Source of the DNA: Curvibacter sp. PD_MW3
Lineage (GTDB): Bacteria > Pseudomonadota > Gammaproteobacteria > Burkholderiales > Burkholderiaceae_C
DNA: 64,000 bases
Assembly: GCA_002633085.1 (NCBI GenBank)
Contig: NSIV01000001.1
Location: 62,001 to 126,000, forward strand
Reading direction: 5' to 3'
Positions 11,972-21,036 of the stretch are shown here, piece after piece. A program made the translations under genes and the position numbers. Under the pieces are notes generated by a model that searched no databases, was not told the origin of the DNA, and saw only the letters and a program-made list of their open reading frames with translations. Every line of letters begins with the position of its first letter. The first letter of the stretch is position 1.

Positions 11972-12020
11972 GCGCCGATTGCTATTATTTTTATAGCTAT
12001 CGGCGCAATACCTGCAAGGG
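11972..12020 (+). repeat. Dispersed palindrome, copy A (complete)
   Basis: The arms GCGCCGAT and ATCGGCGC, and inner arms GCTAT and ATAGC, enclose a T-rich loop; the tail is CAATACCTGCAAGGGG. This is the most symmetric copy of the repeat family. It lies between the convergent acyl-CoA ligase and dusA genes. Confidence 0.75.
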
Positions 12021-12052
12021 GACAGCCCCGATTTCTCTCCAAACCCCGATCG

Positions 12053-13051
12053 TCAGGCCGCCTTCGGCGCTGCCTCGTGCGCCAGCGCCATGACCTCGCG
12101 CGGCGGCCGAGTCTTGAGCTTGTGGTCGCTCCAGACCTGGCGCCAGCGCCGTGCGCCCGGCAGCCCATGGCGCAGGCCCAGCATGTGGCGGGCGATGGCA
12201 TACCAGGGCGTGCCATGCTCGGCCGCCTCGCGTTCCATGTAATCCACCATCTGCGCTTCCACCGCCTCGCGCGTCAGGCCCGACGGCGCGGCGCCGTAAA
12301 ACGCTTCGTCCCATTCGGCCAGCCACCAGGGGTTGTGATAGGCCTCGCGCCCGACCATCACGCCGTCGAGCTGCGCCAGTTGCGCCGTGACCTGCGCCCC
12401 CGTGCTGATGCCGCCGTTGACGACGATGGTCAACTGCGGGAACTCGCGCTTGAGTTGGTGCACCAGCTCATAGCGCAGCGGCGGCACCTCACGGTTTTCC
12501 TTCGGCGACAGCCCCTTGAGCCAGGCATTGCGCGCATGGACGATGAACACGTCGCAGCCGGCCTCGGCGACCGCCCCCACAAAGTCGCGCACAAAGTCGT
12601 AACTCTCGGTCTTGTCGATGCCGATGCGGTGCTTGACCGTGACCGGCACCGAGACCACATCCACCATGGCCTTGACGCAATCCGCCACCAGTTGTGGCTC
12701 AGCCATCAGGCAGGCGCCGAAGGCACCGCGCTGCACGCGCTCGCTCGGGCAGCCGCAGTTCAGGTTGATCTCGTCGTAGCCCCACTCCTCACCGAGCGCG
12801 GCACAACGGGCCAAGTCGGCCGGCTCGCTCCCCCCCAACTGCAACGCCACGGGATGTTCTTCCGCGTTGAAGCGCAGATGACGCGCCACATTGCCATGCA
12901 GCAGCGCACCGGTGGTGACCATCTCGGTGTACAGCAAGGTCTGACGGGTCAGCAGACGGTGAAAATAACGGCAATGGCGGTCAGTCCAGTCCAGCATGGG
13001 TGCAACCGACATGCGCCAGCGCTCAGGGGCAACGGGCTTCTTCAAAGGCAT
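12053..13051 (-). CDS. dusA: tRNA-dihydrouridine(20/20a) synthase DusA
   Basis: An FMN enzyme that reduces uridine 20/20a of the tRNA D-loop with NADPH. It is 332 aa and begins with the DusA-specific APMLDWTDRHCR. The catalytic Cys is C101 in NLNCGCPSERVQRGAFGACLM. FMN-binding elements VKHRIGI and VVNGGI follow, with a C-terminal helical domain (ARHMLGLRHGLPGARRWR). The DusA subtype (not B or C) is supported by the MLDWTDRH motif. The gene is monocistronic, converging on the acyl-CoA ligase gene. Confidence 0.92.
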   Translation of the reverse strand: MPLKKPVAPERWRMSVAPMLDWTDRHCRYFHRLLTRQTLLYTEMVTTGALLHGNVARHLRFNAEEHPVALQLGGSEPADLARCAALGEEWGYDEINLNCGCPSERVQRGAFGACLMAEPQLVADCVKAMVDVVSVPVTVKHRIGIDKTESYDFVRDFVGAVAEAGCDVFIVHARNAWLKGLSPKENREVPPLRYELVHQLKREFPQLTIVVNGGISTGAQVTAQLAQLDGVMVGREAYHNPWWLAEWDEAFYGAAPSGLTREAVEAQMVDYMEREAAEHGTPWYAIARHMLGLRHGLPGARRWRQVWSDHKLKTRPPREVMALAHEAAPKAA

Positions 13052-13084
13052 GGCGCAGATTATCCCAGCCCGTGAACGGCCGGC

Positions 13085-14185
13085 TCAGACAACTTCGGTG
13101 TCACGCACCACGCAATTGCGCCCCGTCGCCTTGGCCTGGTAGAGCGCCTTGTCGGCACGCGCTACCAGGGTGAGGCTGTCCTGGCTGGCACGCGCGGCTG
13201 CCACCCCCAGGCTGACTGTGACCGGCCGGTGTGGCCAATGGGCATCCTGCACTTCCTGGCGGATGCGCTCGGCCACGCCCAGCGCCTCCGCCATGCTGGT
13301 GTCCGGCAGGACGATGGCGAACTCTTCACCGCCGTAACGGGCCACCCGGTCGTAAGCCCGTGCCTGCGCTTGCAGCACGCGGGCGAGCTGCTGCAAGGCC
13401 TCGTCGCCGCTGACATGGCCGAATTCGTCATTGAACGCCTTGAAGCCGTCAATATCAAGCAGGATCAAGGCCAGCGAGGACTGCGTGCGCGCCATGCGCG
13501 ACGAATCCTCTCTCAGAATCTGATCAAAGGCCCGCCGGTTCTTGAGTCCTGTCAGCGAATCGGTCATGGTTTGCTGGGCCAATTCCAAAATCACCTGGTC
13601 CAGCCGCCTCTGGGTGGCCTCCAGTTGCTGCTGTCGCTCCTGCTGCGCTTGCGCCAGGGTTTCCAGCTCGGCCAAGGCCCGCCGCAATTCCAGCAGGCGG
13701 ACGACTTGCCGCGCCAGCGCCTTGAGCGCCTTGGCCATCGGGGGCGTCAGGCGGCGCGGCACCCGGTCGATGATGCACAGCGTGCCCAGCGCGCTGCCGG
13801 ACGGTGTGACCAGCGGCGCCCCGGCATAAAAACGGATTCCTGGCTCACCGGTGACCAGCGGGTTGTTGGCGAAGCGCGGGTCAAGCGTCGCATCCGGTAC
13901 TTCCATGATGTCGGCCGGATTAAGGATGGCATGGGCGCAGAAGGCCTGTTCACGCGGCGTCTGCTGCACCTCAACCCCCACCTTGGCCTTGAACCACTGG
14001 CGTTCGCTGTCGATCAGGCTGATCAACGCAATCGGAACACCGCAGATATGCGAGGCCAGCGTGACGATGTCGTCGTAGGACTGCTCGGGCAGGCTGTCCA
14101 GAATCCGAAAGGATTCGAGGGACTGCAGGCGCGTCACCTCATCCGCCGGAAGCTGCGCCGAAATACCGCATGGTGAAGTCGCCAT
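13085..14185 (-). CDS. GAF-domain diguanylate cyclase
   Basis: A 366-aa cytoplasmic sensor that makes cyclic di-GMP. An N-terminal GAF domain (about 25-165) contains FCAHAIL and the LGTLCIID core seen in GAF-GGDEF proteins. A coiled-coil linker (about 165-210, rich in Gln/Glu/Arg) leads to the GGDEF domain. The active-site motif is GGEEF at 285-289, and the product-inhibition I-site RAYD lies at 276-279, exactly five residues upstream. The cyclase is therefore predicted to be active and feedback-inhibited. It has no membrane segments and no neighbouring chemosensory genes. The GAF ligand is unknown. Confidence 0.92.
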   Translation of the reverse strand: MATSPCGISAQLPADEVTRLQSLESFRILDSLPEQSYDDIVTLASHICGVPIALISLIDSERQWFKAKVGVEVQQTPREQAFCAHAILNPADIMEVPDATLDPRFANNPLVTGEPGIRFYAGAPLVTPSGSALGTLCIIDRVPRRLTPPMAKALKALARQVVRLLELRRALAELETLAQAQQERQQQLEATQRRLDQVILELAQQTMTDSLTGLKNRRAFDQILREDSSRMARTQSSLALILLDIDGFKAFNDEFGHVSGDEALQQLARVLQAQARAYDRVARYGGEEFAIVLPDTSMAEALGVAERIRQEVQDAHWPHRPVTVSLGVAAARASQDSLTLVARADKALYQAKATGRNCVVRDTEVV

Positions 14186-14217
14186 AGGGCGCCATGATAG
14201 CGCCCGCCCCTACTCCC

Positions 14218-14904
14218 TCAGGCGCCGGGGGTTACGCACCAAGGCGCCGTGTTGTGCACCAGCCCCATCCACAAAGCCCAGGCCGAACTGGCCGCCAGCG
14301 CCAGCCCTGCCAGCCGCACGCCCCAATCCCCAGCCCCGGGTTGGCCACGCAGACGCAGCCACAGCCAAGGGCCGGCCATCATGGAGACACTGGTACCGAG
14401 GGCGAACAGCGCCATCACGACAGCGCCCTCCACGGCATGGCTGGTCATGGCCGCCACCAGCAGGGCTGAGTACAGCAGGCCGCAGGGCAACAAGGCCCAC
14501 AGCATGCCGATCACCAGCGGCGCGCCATGGCCCCGCCCGGCGGCCAGTGCGCGAGCACCAGCCCACAGCCTGCGCCCGGCGCTTTCCAGCCAGATCGGCT
14601 GCTGCGCCTTCCACAGCAGCAGCAGCCCCAGCAACAGAGCGGCCACGTGAAACAGGCTCCAGACCGGACGCAGGGCGGAAGACTGGATGGTGAGCCAGCC
14701 CAACCCCTGGATGGAGGCGGCAGCCAGCCCGCCGAGGATGGCATAGCCGATGATGCGCCCCAGCTGGAACGTCCACATGGCCGCATTCTTGTGGGCACCG
14801 GCGGCCTGGCCGATGCCGGCACAGGCGGCGCCGCACATGGCAATACAGTGGGGGCCGCCCGCCAGCCCCATGAGCAGGGCCGTGACGGCAAGTGATGTCT
14901 GCAT
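14218..14904 (-). CDS. TauE/SafE-like membrane protein of the cbb3 cluster
   Basis: A 228-aa integral membrane protein with six or so hydrophobic segments, of the DsbD_2/TauE-SafE type often found in cco clusters. The N-terminal signature GGPHCIAMCGAACAG (about 17-31) holds two Cys and a His in the first membrane segment, which suggests copper or redox handling during cbb3 oxidase assembly. It lies 32 bases downstream of hemN on the same strand and probably belongs to the Fnr-controlled unit. A role in copper supply is an inference from cluster context; no transport activity can be read from sequence. Confidence 0.8.
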   Translation of the reverse strand: MQTSLAVTALLMGLAGGPHCIAMCGAACAGIGQAAGAHKNAAMWTFQLGRIIGYAILGGLAAASIQGLGWLTIQSSALRPVWSLFHVAALLLGLLLLWKAQQPIWLESAGRRLWAGARALAAGRGHGAPLVIGMLWALLPCGLLYSALLVAAMTSHAVEGAVVMALFALGTSVSMMAGPWLWLRLRGQPGAGDWGVRLAGLALAASSAWALWMGLVHNTAPWCVTPGA

Positions 14905-14936
14905 GCGCCGAGTCTAGAGCAACTCCAGATGCATCC

Positions 14937-16334
14937 TCAGATGATCTTAGAGAAGCGCGCGCGGTTGCGGTCGGCCTGCAAATAGCGGTCGAACACCATG
15001 GCCACCGCCCGCACGAAGAACCAGCCGTTGGCCGTGACCTGGACGCCGCTGTCGTCCACCGTCACCAGCCCTTGCTCCACCAGGTTCTGCAAGGTTTCCA
15101 TCTCGGCAGCAAAGTAGCTGCGGAAATCGATCAGGTAAGCCAACTCGATGGATTCGAACAGCACCTCACCCTGGCACATCAGGGCCATGATGACGGCACG
15201 GCGCACCAGGTCATCGCGCGACAAGGCCAAGCCCCGCACCACGGCGAAGCGCCCGTGGTCGATGGCGTCGTAATACTCTTCCAGCGTCTTGGCGTTCTGG
15301 CTGTAGGTCGCGCCAATCCGACCAATGGACGACACGCCCAGGGCAATCAGGTCGCAGTCGGGCTGGGTGCTGTAGCCCTGGAAATTGCGATGCAGGCGAC
15401 CCTGCCGCTTGGCGATGGCCAAGGCATCGTTGGGCAGAGCGAAATGGTCCATGCCCACATAGACGTAGCCGGCCCCCATGAAGGTCGCCAGCGAATTCGA
15501 CAGCATGGACAACTTGGCCGCGGCCCCCGGCAATTCGGTGGTGGCAATGCGACGCTGCGGCTTGAAGCGCTCCGGCAGGTGCGCATAGGCATACAGCGCA
15601 ATACGGTCCGGCCGCAACTCGGTGACCTGCTTGAGCGTGCGTGTGAACGATTCGGGCGTCTGCTGCGGCAGGCCGTAGATCAGATCCACGTTAACCGATT
15701 CGAACCCCCTGGCGCGCGCGGCTTCGACCAAGGCAAACACCTGCTCGGCCGGCTGCACGCGGTGCACCGCCTTCTGCACGGCCGGGTCGAAATCCTGCAC
15801 ACCAAAGCTCAACCGGTTGAAACCGAGTTCGGCCAGCGTATCGAGCCGGCTGGCGTCGATAGTGCGCGGATCAACTTCGATCGAGTACTCGCCGCCGGGC
15901 GCCAGCGTGAAGCTGCGCCGCAACATGGCCATGAGTTCACGCAACTCGGCATCGCTGAGGAACGTCGGTGTGCCGCCGCCCAGGTGCAGTTGCGACACCG
16001 TCTGCCCGACGCCCAGTTGGGCGGTGTGCAGATCCACCTCGCGACTCAGGTAACGCAGATACTCGGCCGCGCGGTCATGGTGCTTGGTGATGATTTTGTT
16101 GCAGGCGCAGTAGTAGCACAGCGATTCGCAGAACGGAATGTGCACATACAGCGACAGCGGCAGCACCAAGGCTGCCGCACCCGAACGGCGCTGCTGCAGG
16201 GCTTGCACGTAATCGTTCGCCGTGAAGGCCTCGACAAAGCGGTCTGCCGTCGGATAGGAGGTGTAGCGCGGCCCGGCCACGTCATAACGACGCAACAACT
16301 CAGGAGATACGGGCTCAACGGTTTCGGCATTCAT
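14937..16334 (-). CDS. hemN: Oxygen-independent coproporphyrinogen III oxidase HemN
   Basis: A radical-SAM enzyme for anaerobic or micro-oxic haem synthesis. It is 465 aa from the ATG at 16334 (MNAETVEPVSPELLRRYDVAGPRYTSYPT), the usual HemN beginning. The iron-sulfur motif CESLCYYCACNK is the HemN-type CxxxCxxCxC, unlike the HemW group. LHLGGGTPTFLSDAEL follows, and the C-terminal HemN domain is present. An in-frame start 42 bases upstream is weaker. The gene is divergent from fnr with a perfect FNR box between them (16385-16398), so induction under low oxygen is likely. It supplies haem for the cbb3 oxidase. Confidence 0.94.
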   Translation of the reverse strand: MNAETVEPVSPELLRRYDVAGPRYTSYPTADRFVEAFTANDYVQALQQRRSGAAALVLPLSLYVHIPFCESLCYYCACNKIITKHHDRAAEYLRYLSREVDLHTAQLGVGQTVSQLHLGGGTPTFLSDAELRELMAMLRRSFTLAPGGEYSIEVDPRTIDASRLDTLAELGFNRLSFGVQDFDPAVQKAVHRVQPAEQVFALVEAARARGFESVNVDLIYGLPQQTPESFTRTLKQVTELRPDRIALYAYAHLPERFKPQRRIATTELPGAAAKLSMLSNSLATFMGAGYVYVGMDHFALPNDALAIAKRQGRLHRNFQGYSTQPDCDLIALGVSSIGRIGATYSQNAKTLEEYYDAIDHGRFAVVRGLALSRDDLVRRAVIMALMCQGEVLFESIELAYLIDFRSYFAAEMETLQNLVEQGLVTVDDSGVQVTANGWFFVRAVAMVFDRYLQADRNRARFSKII

Positions 16335-16384
16335 GGGGGGTCCTCGACTGATGCTCAATGTGCCTGCAAAGCGCAAATCCCATC

Positions 16385-16398
16385 TTGATATGCATCAA
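16385..16398. promoter_or_regulatory. FNR box between hemN and fnr
   Basis: TTGATATGCATCAA is a perfect match to the FNR consensus TTGAT-N4-ATCAA. Its centre (16391.5) is 57.5 bases upstream of the hemN ATG. On the fnr side it overlaps the likely -35 region ahead of TATAGG (16411-16416). This fits activation of hemN and negative autoregulation of fnr; both are inferences. Confidence 0.85.
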
Positions 16399-16447
16399 AT
16401 ACTGGTAAGGTATAGGTCTGAGTCAGGGGAAACCAGGAGATGCTGCG

Positions 16448-17191
16448 ATGGCTGATGTCAAAATACAGACTATGAACCCGCAAACGATCAAAGTTGCCTG
16501 CTCGAACTGCAACCTGCGCGAACTGTGCATGCCCATGGGGCTGAGCCCCGAAGAGATTGACCGCCTGGACAACGTGGTCGCCAATCGCCGGAAAATCAAG
16601 CGTGGCACCTCGCTGTTCCGCAATGGCGAGAAGTTCAGTTCGCTCTACGCCATCCGCACCGGCTTCTTCAAGACCTGTGTCGCTTCCGAGGATGGCCGCG
16701 ACCAAGTGACCGGCTTTCAGATGGCGGGCGAGATCATCGGCCTGGATGGCATCGTGAATGATCACCATACCTGCGATGCGGTGGCACTGGAAGACGCCGA
16801 GGTCTGCGTCATGCCCTTCGATCGGATTGAGGACCTGTCGCGCGAGATCAATGGCCTGCAACGCCACGTCCACAAGATCATGAGCCGCGAAATCGTGCGC
16901 GAGCACGGCGTCATGCTGCTGCTTGGGAGCATGCGTGCCGAAGAGCGTCTGGCCGCCTTCCTGCTGAATCTGGTGCAACGCCTGCACGCACGCGGCTTCT
17001 CGCAGTCCGAACTGGTCCTGCGCATGACGCGCGAGGAAATCGGCAGCTACCTGGGCCTCAAGCTGGAGACCGTGAGCCGGACGTTCTCAAAGTTTGTGGA
17101 AGATGGCATCGTCGAGGTCAAGCAGCGCCATGTGCGAATTCTTGACACCGATGCCCTGTCCCTGATCGTCAACCACCAGGAATGCCACTGA
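16448..17191 (+). CDS. fnr: Fumarate/nitrate reduction regulator Fnr
   Basis: A 247-aa CRP/FNR-family oxygen sensor. The N-terminal cysteines C18, C21 and C27 (CSNCNLREL then C) together with C120 (AEVCVMPF) match the four ligands of the oxygen-labile [4Fe-4S] cluster of E. coli FNR. The recognition helix contains LETVSR, the E-xx-SR signature for TTGAT half-sites, which agrees with the three FNR boxes in this window. The start has a good ribosome binding site (CCAGGAGA). Its position between hemN and the cco operon suggests it controls both. Confidence 0.95.
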   Translation: MADVKIQTMNPQTIKVACSNCNLRELCMPMGLSPEEIDRLDNVVANRRKIKRGTSLFRNGEKFSSLYAIRTGFFKTCVASEDGRDQVTGFQMAGEIIGLDGIVNDHHTCDAVALEDAEVCVMPFDRIEDLSREINGLQRHVHKIMSREIVREHGVMLLLGSMRAEERLAAFLLNLVQRLHARGFSQSELVLRMTREEIGSYLGLKLETVSRTFSKFVEDGIVEVKQRHVRILDTDALSLIVNHQECH

Positions 17192-17204
17192 GGTCGCAGC
17201 GACC

Positions 17205-17498
17205 TTAGCAGCAAGTCTCCTGCTTGGGGCAGCCCTCAGGACGCTCCGTGGCCGGCAGCGGACATTGATTGACTTCAAAGGGTGACATGGCCAGCAGCGC
17301 GGTGAGTCCGCTGGAGAGCATGGTCATCACCCAGAACACAAAAAACGCCAGCGTGTAGACGCCTTGGCGCGACAAAGTCACCGGCTGGCCGAACCAGTGC
17401 AGATCCTGCGGATCGACCATGGCAAACACCAGCATCTCCAGCACACCTGCCACCAAAAAGGCTGGCCAGGCTATCCACATCATTTTTTGCATGTTCAT
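17205..17498 (-). CDS. Small Cys-rich two-helix membrane protein of the cco cluster
   Basis: A 97-aa protein with two hydrophobic segments (about 8-27 and 47-71) and a short tail containing four Cys (NQCPL, EGCPKQETCC). The ATG at 17498 follows AGGAGA. It is last in the ccoNOQPGH direction, 27 bases after the ccoH-like gene, and convergent with fnr. I recognise it as a conserved hypothetical of Comamonadaceae cbb3 clusters, but no function is known to me. The cytoplasmic or periplasmic Cys tail could bind a metal; this is speculation. Confidence 0.7.
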   Translation of the reverse strand: MNMQKMMWIAWPAFLVAGVLEMLVFAMVDPQDLHWFGQPVTLSRQGVYTLAFFVFWVMTMLSSGLTALLAMSPFEVNQCPLPATERPEGCPKQETCC

Positions 17499-17525
17499 GC
17501 TTGTCTCCTGATAGCCTGAGTGTAA

Positions 17526-17807
17526 TCAGGGCTTGGGCGACGGCTTGGCAGCGGGCGCCACGCCTGTGGCGGCATGGTTGCGCGCCTGGATCGCCGGCGC
17601 CAGGCTGCTGGGATCGGCCTCCAGGGTTTTATTGATCTCGATGCCCTGACGGTAGTAATCCTCGCTCACCACCGGGTCGGGGGTGCGAATGGCCAGATAC
17701 AAGGTGAAGAAACCGGCCACCACCACCACTGCAGGGCCAGCCAGCACCAGCCAGACGTGGCCGAACTTCCACCAGGGCTGGGCCACCAAATGGGCACTCT
17801 TGCTCAT
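17526..17807 (-). CDS. ccoH: FixH/CcoH-like cbb3 oxidase assembly protein, short form
   Basis: A 93-aa protein with one membrane helix (about 18-40) followed by VSEDYYRQGIEINKTL, the characteristic FixH/CcoH segment. CcoH helps assemble cbb3 oxidase and associates with its subunits. Full-length FixH proteins are about 150-170 aa with a C-terminal beta domain; this one ends soon after the YYRQG motif in an Ala/Pro-rich tail, so it is a short variant. It is located 9 bases downstream of ccoG in the same operon. Confidence 0.8.
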   Translation of the reverse strand: MSKSAHLVAQPWWKFGHVWLVLAGPAVVVVAGFFTLYLAIRTPDPVVSEDYYRQGIEINKTLEADPSSLAPAIQARNHAATGVAPAAKPSPKP

Positions 17808-17816
17808 ACGTACTCC

Positions 17817-19277
17817 TTAACGCGGCACCAGAAACACGGATTTTTCACTCACATGCGCGGGGGTATCCTGCGCTGCGATCTCGAAATGAATGGGATGCGA
17901 CCCGGGAGCCGCCGCCTCGTAAGGCAGCTGGGCCCGAATCACAACCCAGCGCGCCTCGGTAGGGTCAACGGTCACCAGCGAATCTTGGTCGGAGGCCAGC
18001 TGCAGACCGGGCAAGCCCGCCACTGTGATCTTGTAATGTTGAACGGTCTCGGTCGCGTTCATGACCTGCAGACGATACACGTTCTCGATCATGCCGCCGG
18101 AGACGATGCGCGCCATCACCCCGCGGTCGCGCACCACATCCACCTTCAGTGGCGTGCGCGTTGCCAGGCTGACCAGCATCGCCAGACTGATAGCCAGAAG
18201 GATGCTGGTGTAAATCAGCACGCGGGGCCGCAGCACATGGCGCAAGGTCTGGGAACGTGTCCAGCCCAACTGAACCGAGTTCTGCGTCGTGTACTTGATG
18301 AGGCCACGTGGATAGTTCATCTTGTCCATGACGTCGTCACAGACATCGATGCACGCCGCGCAACTGATGCACTCGTATTGGAGCCCTTTGCGGATATCGA
18401 TGCCGGTGGGGCACACCTGCACGCACAGGGTGCAATCGATACAGGCTCCCAGCCCCAAAGCCTGGGGGTCGGCCTTGCGCGAGCGGGCACCCCGCGGCTC
18501 ACCGCGCTTCTCGTCGTAGGAGACGATCAGCGTATCCTTGTCAAACATGGCGCTCTGGAAACGAGCGTAGGGACACATGTATTTGCACACCTGCTCGCGC
18601 ATGTAACCGGCGAACCCATAGGTGGCAAAACCATAGAAAAAGACCCAGAAGATTTCCCACGGCCCCAGCGTGGCATACACGAAGGACCGTCCCAACTCGT
18701 GGATGGGCGAGAAATAGCCGACAAACGTGAAGCCGGTCCACAGCGCCACCGAAATCCAGGCGATCTGCTTGGCACTCTTGATGGAGAACTTCTTGAAGGA
18801 CATCGGCGCGTTGTCGAGCCGCATCCGTGCGCTGCGGTCACCTTCGATCTTGCGCTCGATCCACAGGAAGATTTCGGTGTAAACCGTCTGTGGGCAGGCG
18901 TAGCCGCACCATTGACGGCCTGCTACCGCCGTGAAAAGAAATAGCGACAGCGCTGAGATGACCAGCAGGCCGGTCAAATAAATGAAGTCCTGCGGGTACA
19001 GGACCAGACCGAAGATGTAGAACCGCCGCGCTTCGAGATCGAACAGCACCGCCTGGCGCTGTCCCCACTCCAACCACGGCAGACCGTAGAACACCAGTTG
19101 CGTCAGGAACACCATCCCCCAGCGCCAGCGTGCGAACAGGCCGGAAACACTGCGGGGATAGACTTTCTTGTGCGCCTGGTACAAAGAAACCATCTCCGCA
19201 TCGTCCGCATCGGATGACGTCACCTCTTGCGAAACGATGGGAATGATTTTTCTGTCTGCGCTGTCAGGATGGTTCAA
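17817..19277 (-). CDS. ccoG: Cytochrome c oxidase accessory protein CcoG
   Basis: A 486-aa membrane iron-sulfur protein (FixG/RdxA family) needed for copper delivery to the cbb3 oxidase; CcoG homologues reduce Cu(II). It has about five membrane segments, an NapH/CcoG-type CGYACPQTVYTE motif, a ferredoxin region with two clusters (CIDCTLCVQVCPTGIDIR and CISCAACIDVCDDVMDKM) and a C-terminal Ig-like domain. The length matches the family. It follows ccoP by 23 bases and precedes ccoH. Confidence 0.94.
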   Translation of the reverse strand: MNHPDSADRKIIPIVSQEVTSSDADDAEMVSLYQAHKKVYPRSVSGLFARWRWGMVFLTQLVFYGLPWLEWGQRQAVLFDLEARRFYIFGLVLYPQDFIYLTGLLVISALSLFLFTAVAGRQWCGYACPQTVYTEIFLWIERKIEGDRSARMRLDNAPMSFKKFSIKSAKQIAWISVALWTGFTFVGYFSPIHELGRSFVYATLGPWEIFWVFFYGFATYGFAGYMREQVCKYMCPYARFQSAMFDKDTLIVSYDEKRGEPRGARSRKADPQALGLGACIDCTLCVQVCPTGIDIRKGLQYECISCAACIDVCDDVMDKMNYPRGLIKYTTQNSVQLGWTRSQTLRHVLRPRVLIYTSILLAISLAMLVSLATRTPLKVDVVRDRGVMARIVSGGMIENVYRLQVMNATETVQHYKITVAGLPGLQLASDQDSLVTVDPTEARWVVIRAQLPYEAAAPGSHPIHFEIAAQDTPAHVSEKSVFLVPR

Positions 19278-19300
19278 AACAACTCCGGTCGGATTTCTGC

Positions 19301-20218
19301 TTACTTGGCCGCCACTTTAGCGCCGTTGGACAGGCTCCAGACATACGATGTCAACACTTGGATCTGGCTTTCGCTCAGCTTGCCTTCCTGGGCCGGCATC
19401 TGGTTGACCTTGCCGTTGTTGATCATGGCAACAATGGCGTTCTCGCCATAACCATGCAGCCAGATGTCATCGGTCAGGTTGGGAGCGCCCAGAGCCTGGT
19501 TGCCCTTGCCGTCCATGCCGTGGCAGGCGGCGCAGGCCCCAAACTTGGCCTTGCCCAACGAAGCACGCAGGGAGTCATGCGGGCTGCCCGACAGGCTCAG
19601 AACGTAGTGCGCCACGTTCTTCACGTCGTCCGGCGTGCCCACGGCAGCCGCCATGGGCGGCATGTTGCCGATACGGCCCTTGGTCAAGGTTTCCTTGATC
19701 TTGTCCGGTGTGCCGCCATGCAGCCAGTCGCCATCGGTCAGGTTCGGGAAGCCCTTGCTGCCGCGTGCATCCGAGCCGTGGCACTGAGCACAGTTGTTCA
19801 TGAACACGCGCTCGCCGATGCCCATGGCCTGGGGGTCCTTGGACATGTCTTCCGGCGACATGCCGGCGAACTTGGCATACAACGGTGCCACTTCCTTGGC
19901 GCCCTTGCTCATTTCAGCCTCGTACTGGCCTTGTTGAGTCCAGCCCAGCTTGCCGGCGCTCGTGCCGAGACCCGGGTACATGGCAAGGTAGACCGCGCTG
20001 AAGACAATCGTGATGACGAACAGCCACACCCACCAGCGTGGCAGGGGGTTGTTCATCTCGCGCAGATCACCGTCCCAGACGTGGCCGGTCGTGTTGTCGT
20101 TCGAGGTCATGGCCTTGGCTTTGCCGCTGAACCACAGCAGCAGCAGACAGGCGGCAATGCCCACGACAGTGATAACGGTAACGTAGACCGACCAGAAGTT
20201 GCTTGTAAAGTCGCTCAT
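19301..20218 (-). CDS. ccoP: cbb3-type cytochrome oxidase dihaem subunit III
   Basis: A 305-aa membrane-anchored dihaem cytochrome c. Two N-terminal membrane helices (about 10-30 and 63-81) precede two cytochrome c domains with haem motifs CAQCH (143-147) and CAACH (229-233). Met ligands are available in MPPMA and MPAQEG. It carries electrons from cytochrome c to CcoO/CcoN in the high-affinity terminal oxidase. It is placed after ccoQ with 21 bases between them, as in standard ccoNOQP operons. Confidence 0.95.
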   Translation of the reverse strand: MSDFTSNFWSVYVTVITVVGIAACLLLLWFSGKAKAMTSNDNTTGHVWDGDLREMNNPLPRWWVWLFVITIVFSAVYLAMYPGLGTSAGKLGWTQQGQYEAEMSKGAKEVAPLYAKFAGMSPEDMSKDPQAMGIGERVFMNNCAQCHGSDARGSKGFPNLTDGDWLHGGTPDKIKETLTKGRIGNMPPMAAAVGTPDDVKNVAHYVLSLSGSPHDSLRASLGKAKFGACAACHGMDGKGNQALGAPNLTDDIWLHGYGENAIVAMINNGKVNQMPAQEGKLSESQIQVLTSYVWSLSNGAKVAAK

Positions 20219-20239
20219 TTTTCTTCCTTTGACGGCTCG

Positions 20240-20377
20240 TTATTCCTGTTCGAACGGCAGCATGGCGGCCTGCTCGAAATCGGCGGCATTACGCTTGGAC
20301 CACGCCCACAGCACGATGCCGATGAATGTGATGAAGCTGGCCACGGTGGCAATGGAACGAAGGGTATTGACATCCAT
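20240..20377 (-). CDS. ccoQ: cbb3-type oxidase subunit CcoQ
   Basis: A 45-aa single-helix protein read on the minus strand from the ATG at 20377. It starts MDVNTLRSIATVASF, has one membrane helix and ends ADFEQAAMLPFEQE. The N-terminal motif and the tail are typical of betaproteobacterial CcoQ, which stabilises the cbb3 complex. It lies between ccoO and ccoP in the conserved order. Confidence 0.92.
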   Translation of the reverse strand: MDVNTLRSIATVASFITFIGIVLWAWSKRNAADFEQAAMLPFEQE

Positions 20378-20393
20378 GATGTGATCTCCCGTC

Positions 20394-21020
20394 TTACTTG
20401 AGGGCCGTACCCAGAACCTGCAGATAGGCGATCAGTGCTTCGACTTCCGTCTTGCCTTTGACCTCCTCCACAGACTTGGCGATTTGCTCATCGGTGTAGG
20501 GCACGCCCACCGTCCGCAGAGCCTTCATGTGCGCCGGCATGACCGAGGCATCCACCGTGTCCTTGAGCAGCCAGGGGTAAGCCGGCATGTTGGACTCGGG
20601 CACCAGATCCCGCGGGTTGTTCAGGTGAATGCGGTGCCACTCATCGCTGTAGCGGCCACCAACACGCGCCAAGTCTGGACCGGTGCGCTTGCTGCCCCAC
20701 TGGAACGGGTGGTCGTAGACCGACTCGCCAGCCACCGAATAGTGGCCGTAGCGCAGGGTCTCGGCACGGAACGGGCGAATCATCTGCGAGTGGCAGTTGT
20801 AGCAGCCTTCGCGGGTGTAGATGTCGCGCCCGGCCAGTTGCAGTGCCGTGTAGGGCTGGATGCCCTTGATCGGCTCGGTGGTGGACTTCTGGAAGAACAG
20901 CGGCACGATCTCGACCAGACCGCCGACCAACAGAACCAACAAGATGAGAACGATCATCAGGAAGTTGTTGGTCTCGATTTTCTCGTGCGACATACCGCCG
21001 CTCGTGTTGTGGTTTGCCAT
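20394..21020 (-). CDS. ccoO: cbb3-type cytochrome oxidase monohaem subunit II
   Basis: A 208-aa membrane-anchored monohaem cytochrome c. The N-terminal helix (about 20-42) is followed by the haem site CYNCH at 73-77 within [15 protein letters not shown], a strong CcoO signature. The conserved [19 protein letters not shown] and the axial Met region ESNMPAYPW are present. It transfers electrons from CcoP to the catalytic subunit. It follows ccoN by 16 bases. Confidence 0.96.
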   Translation of the reverse strand: MANHNTSGGMSHEKIETNNFLMIVLILLVLLVGGLVEIVPLFFQKSTTEPIKGIQPYTALQLAGRDIYTREGCYNCHSQMIRPFRAETLRYGHYSVAGESVYDHPFQWGSKRTGPDLARVGGRYSDEWHRIHLNNPRDLVPESNMPAYPWLLKDTVDASVMPAHMKALRTVGVPYTDEQIAKSVEEVKGKTEVEALIAYLQVLGTALK

Positions 21021-21036
21021 GATGGTTTCCTTCTTC

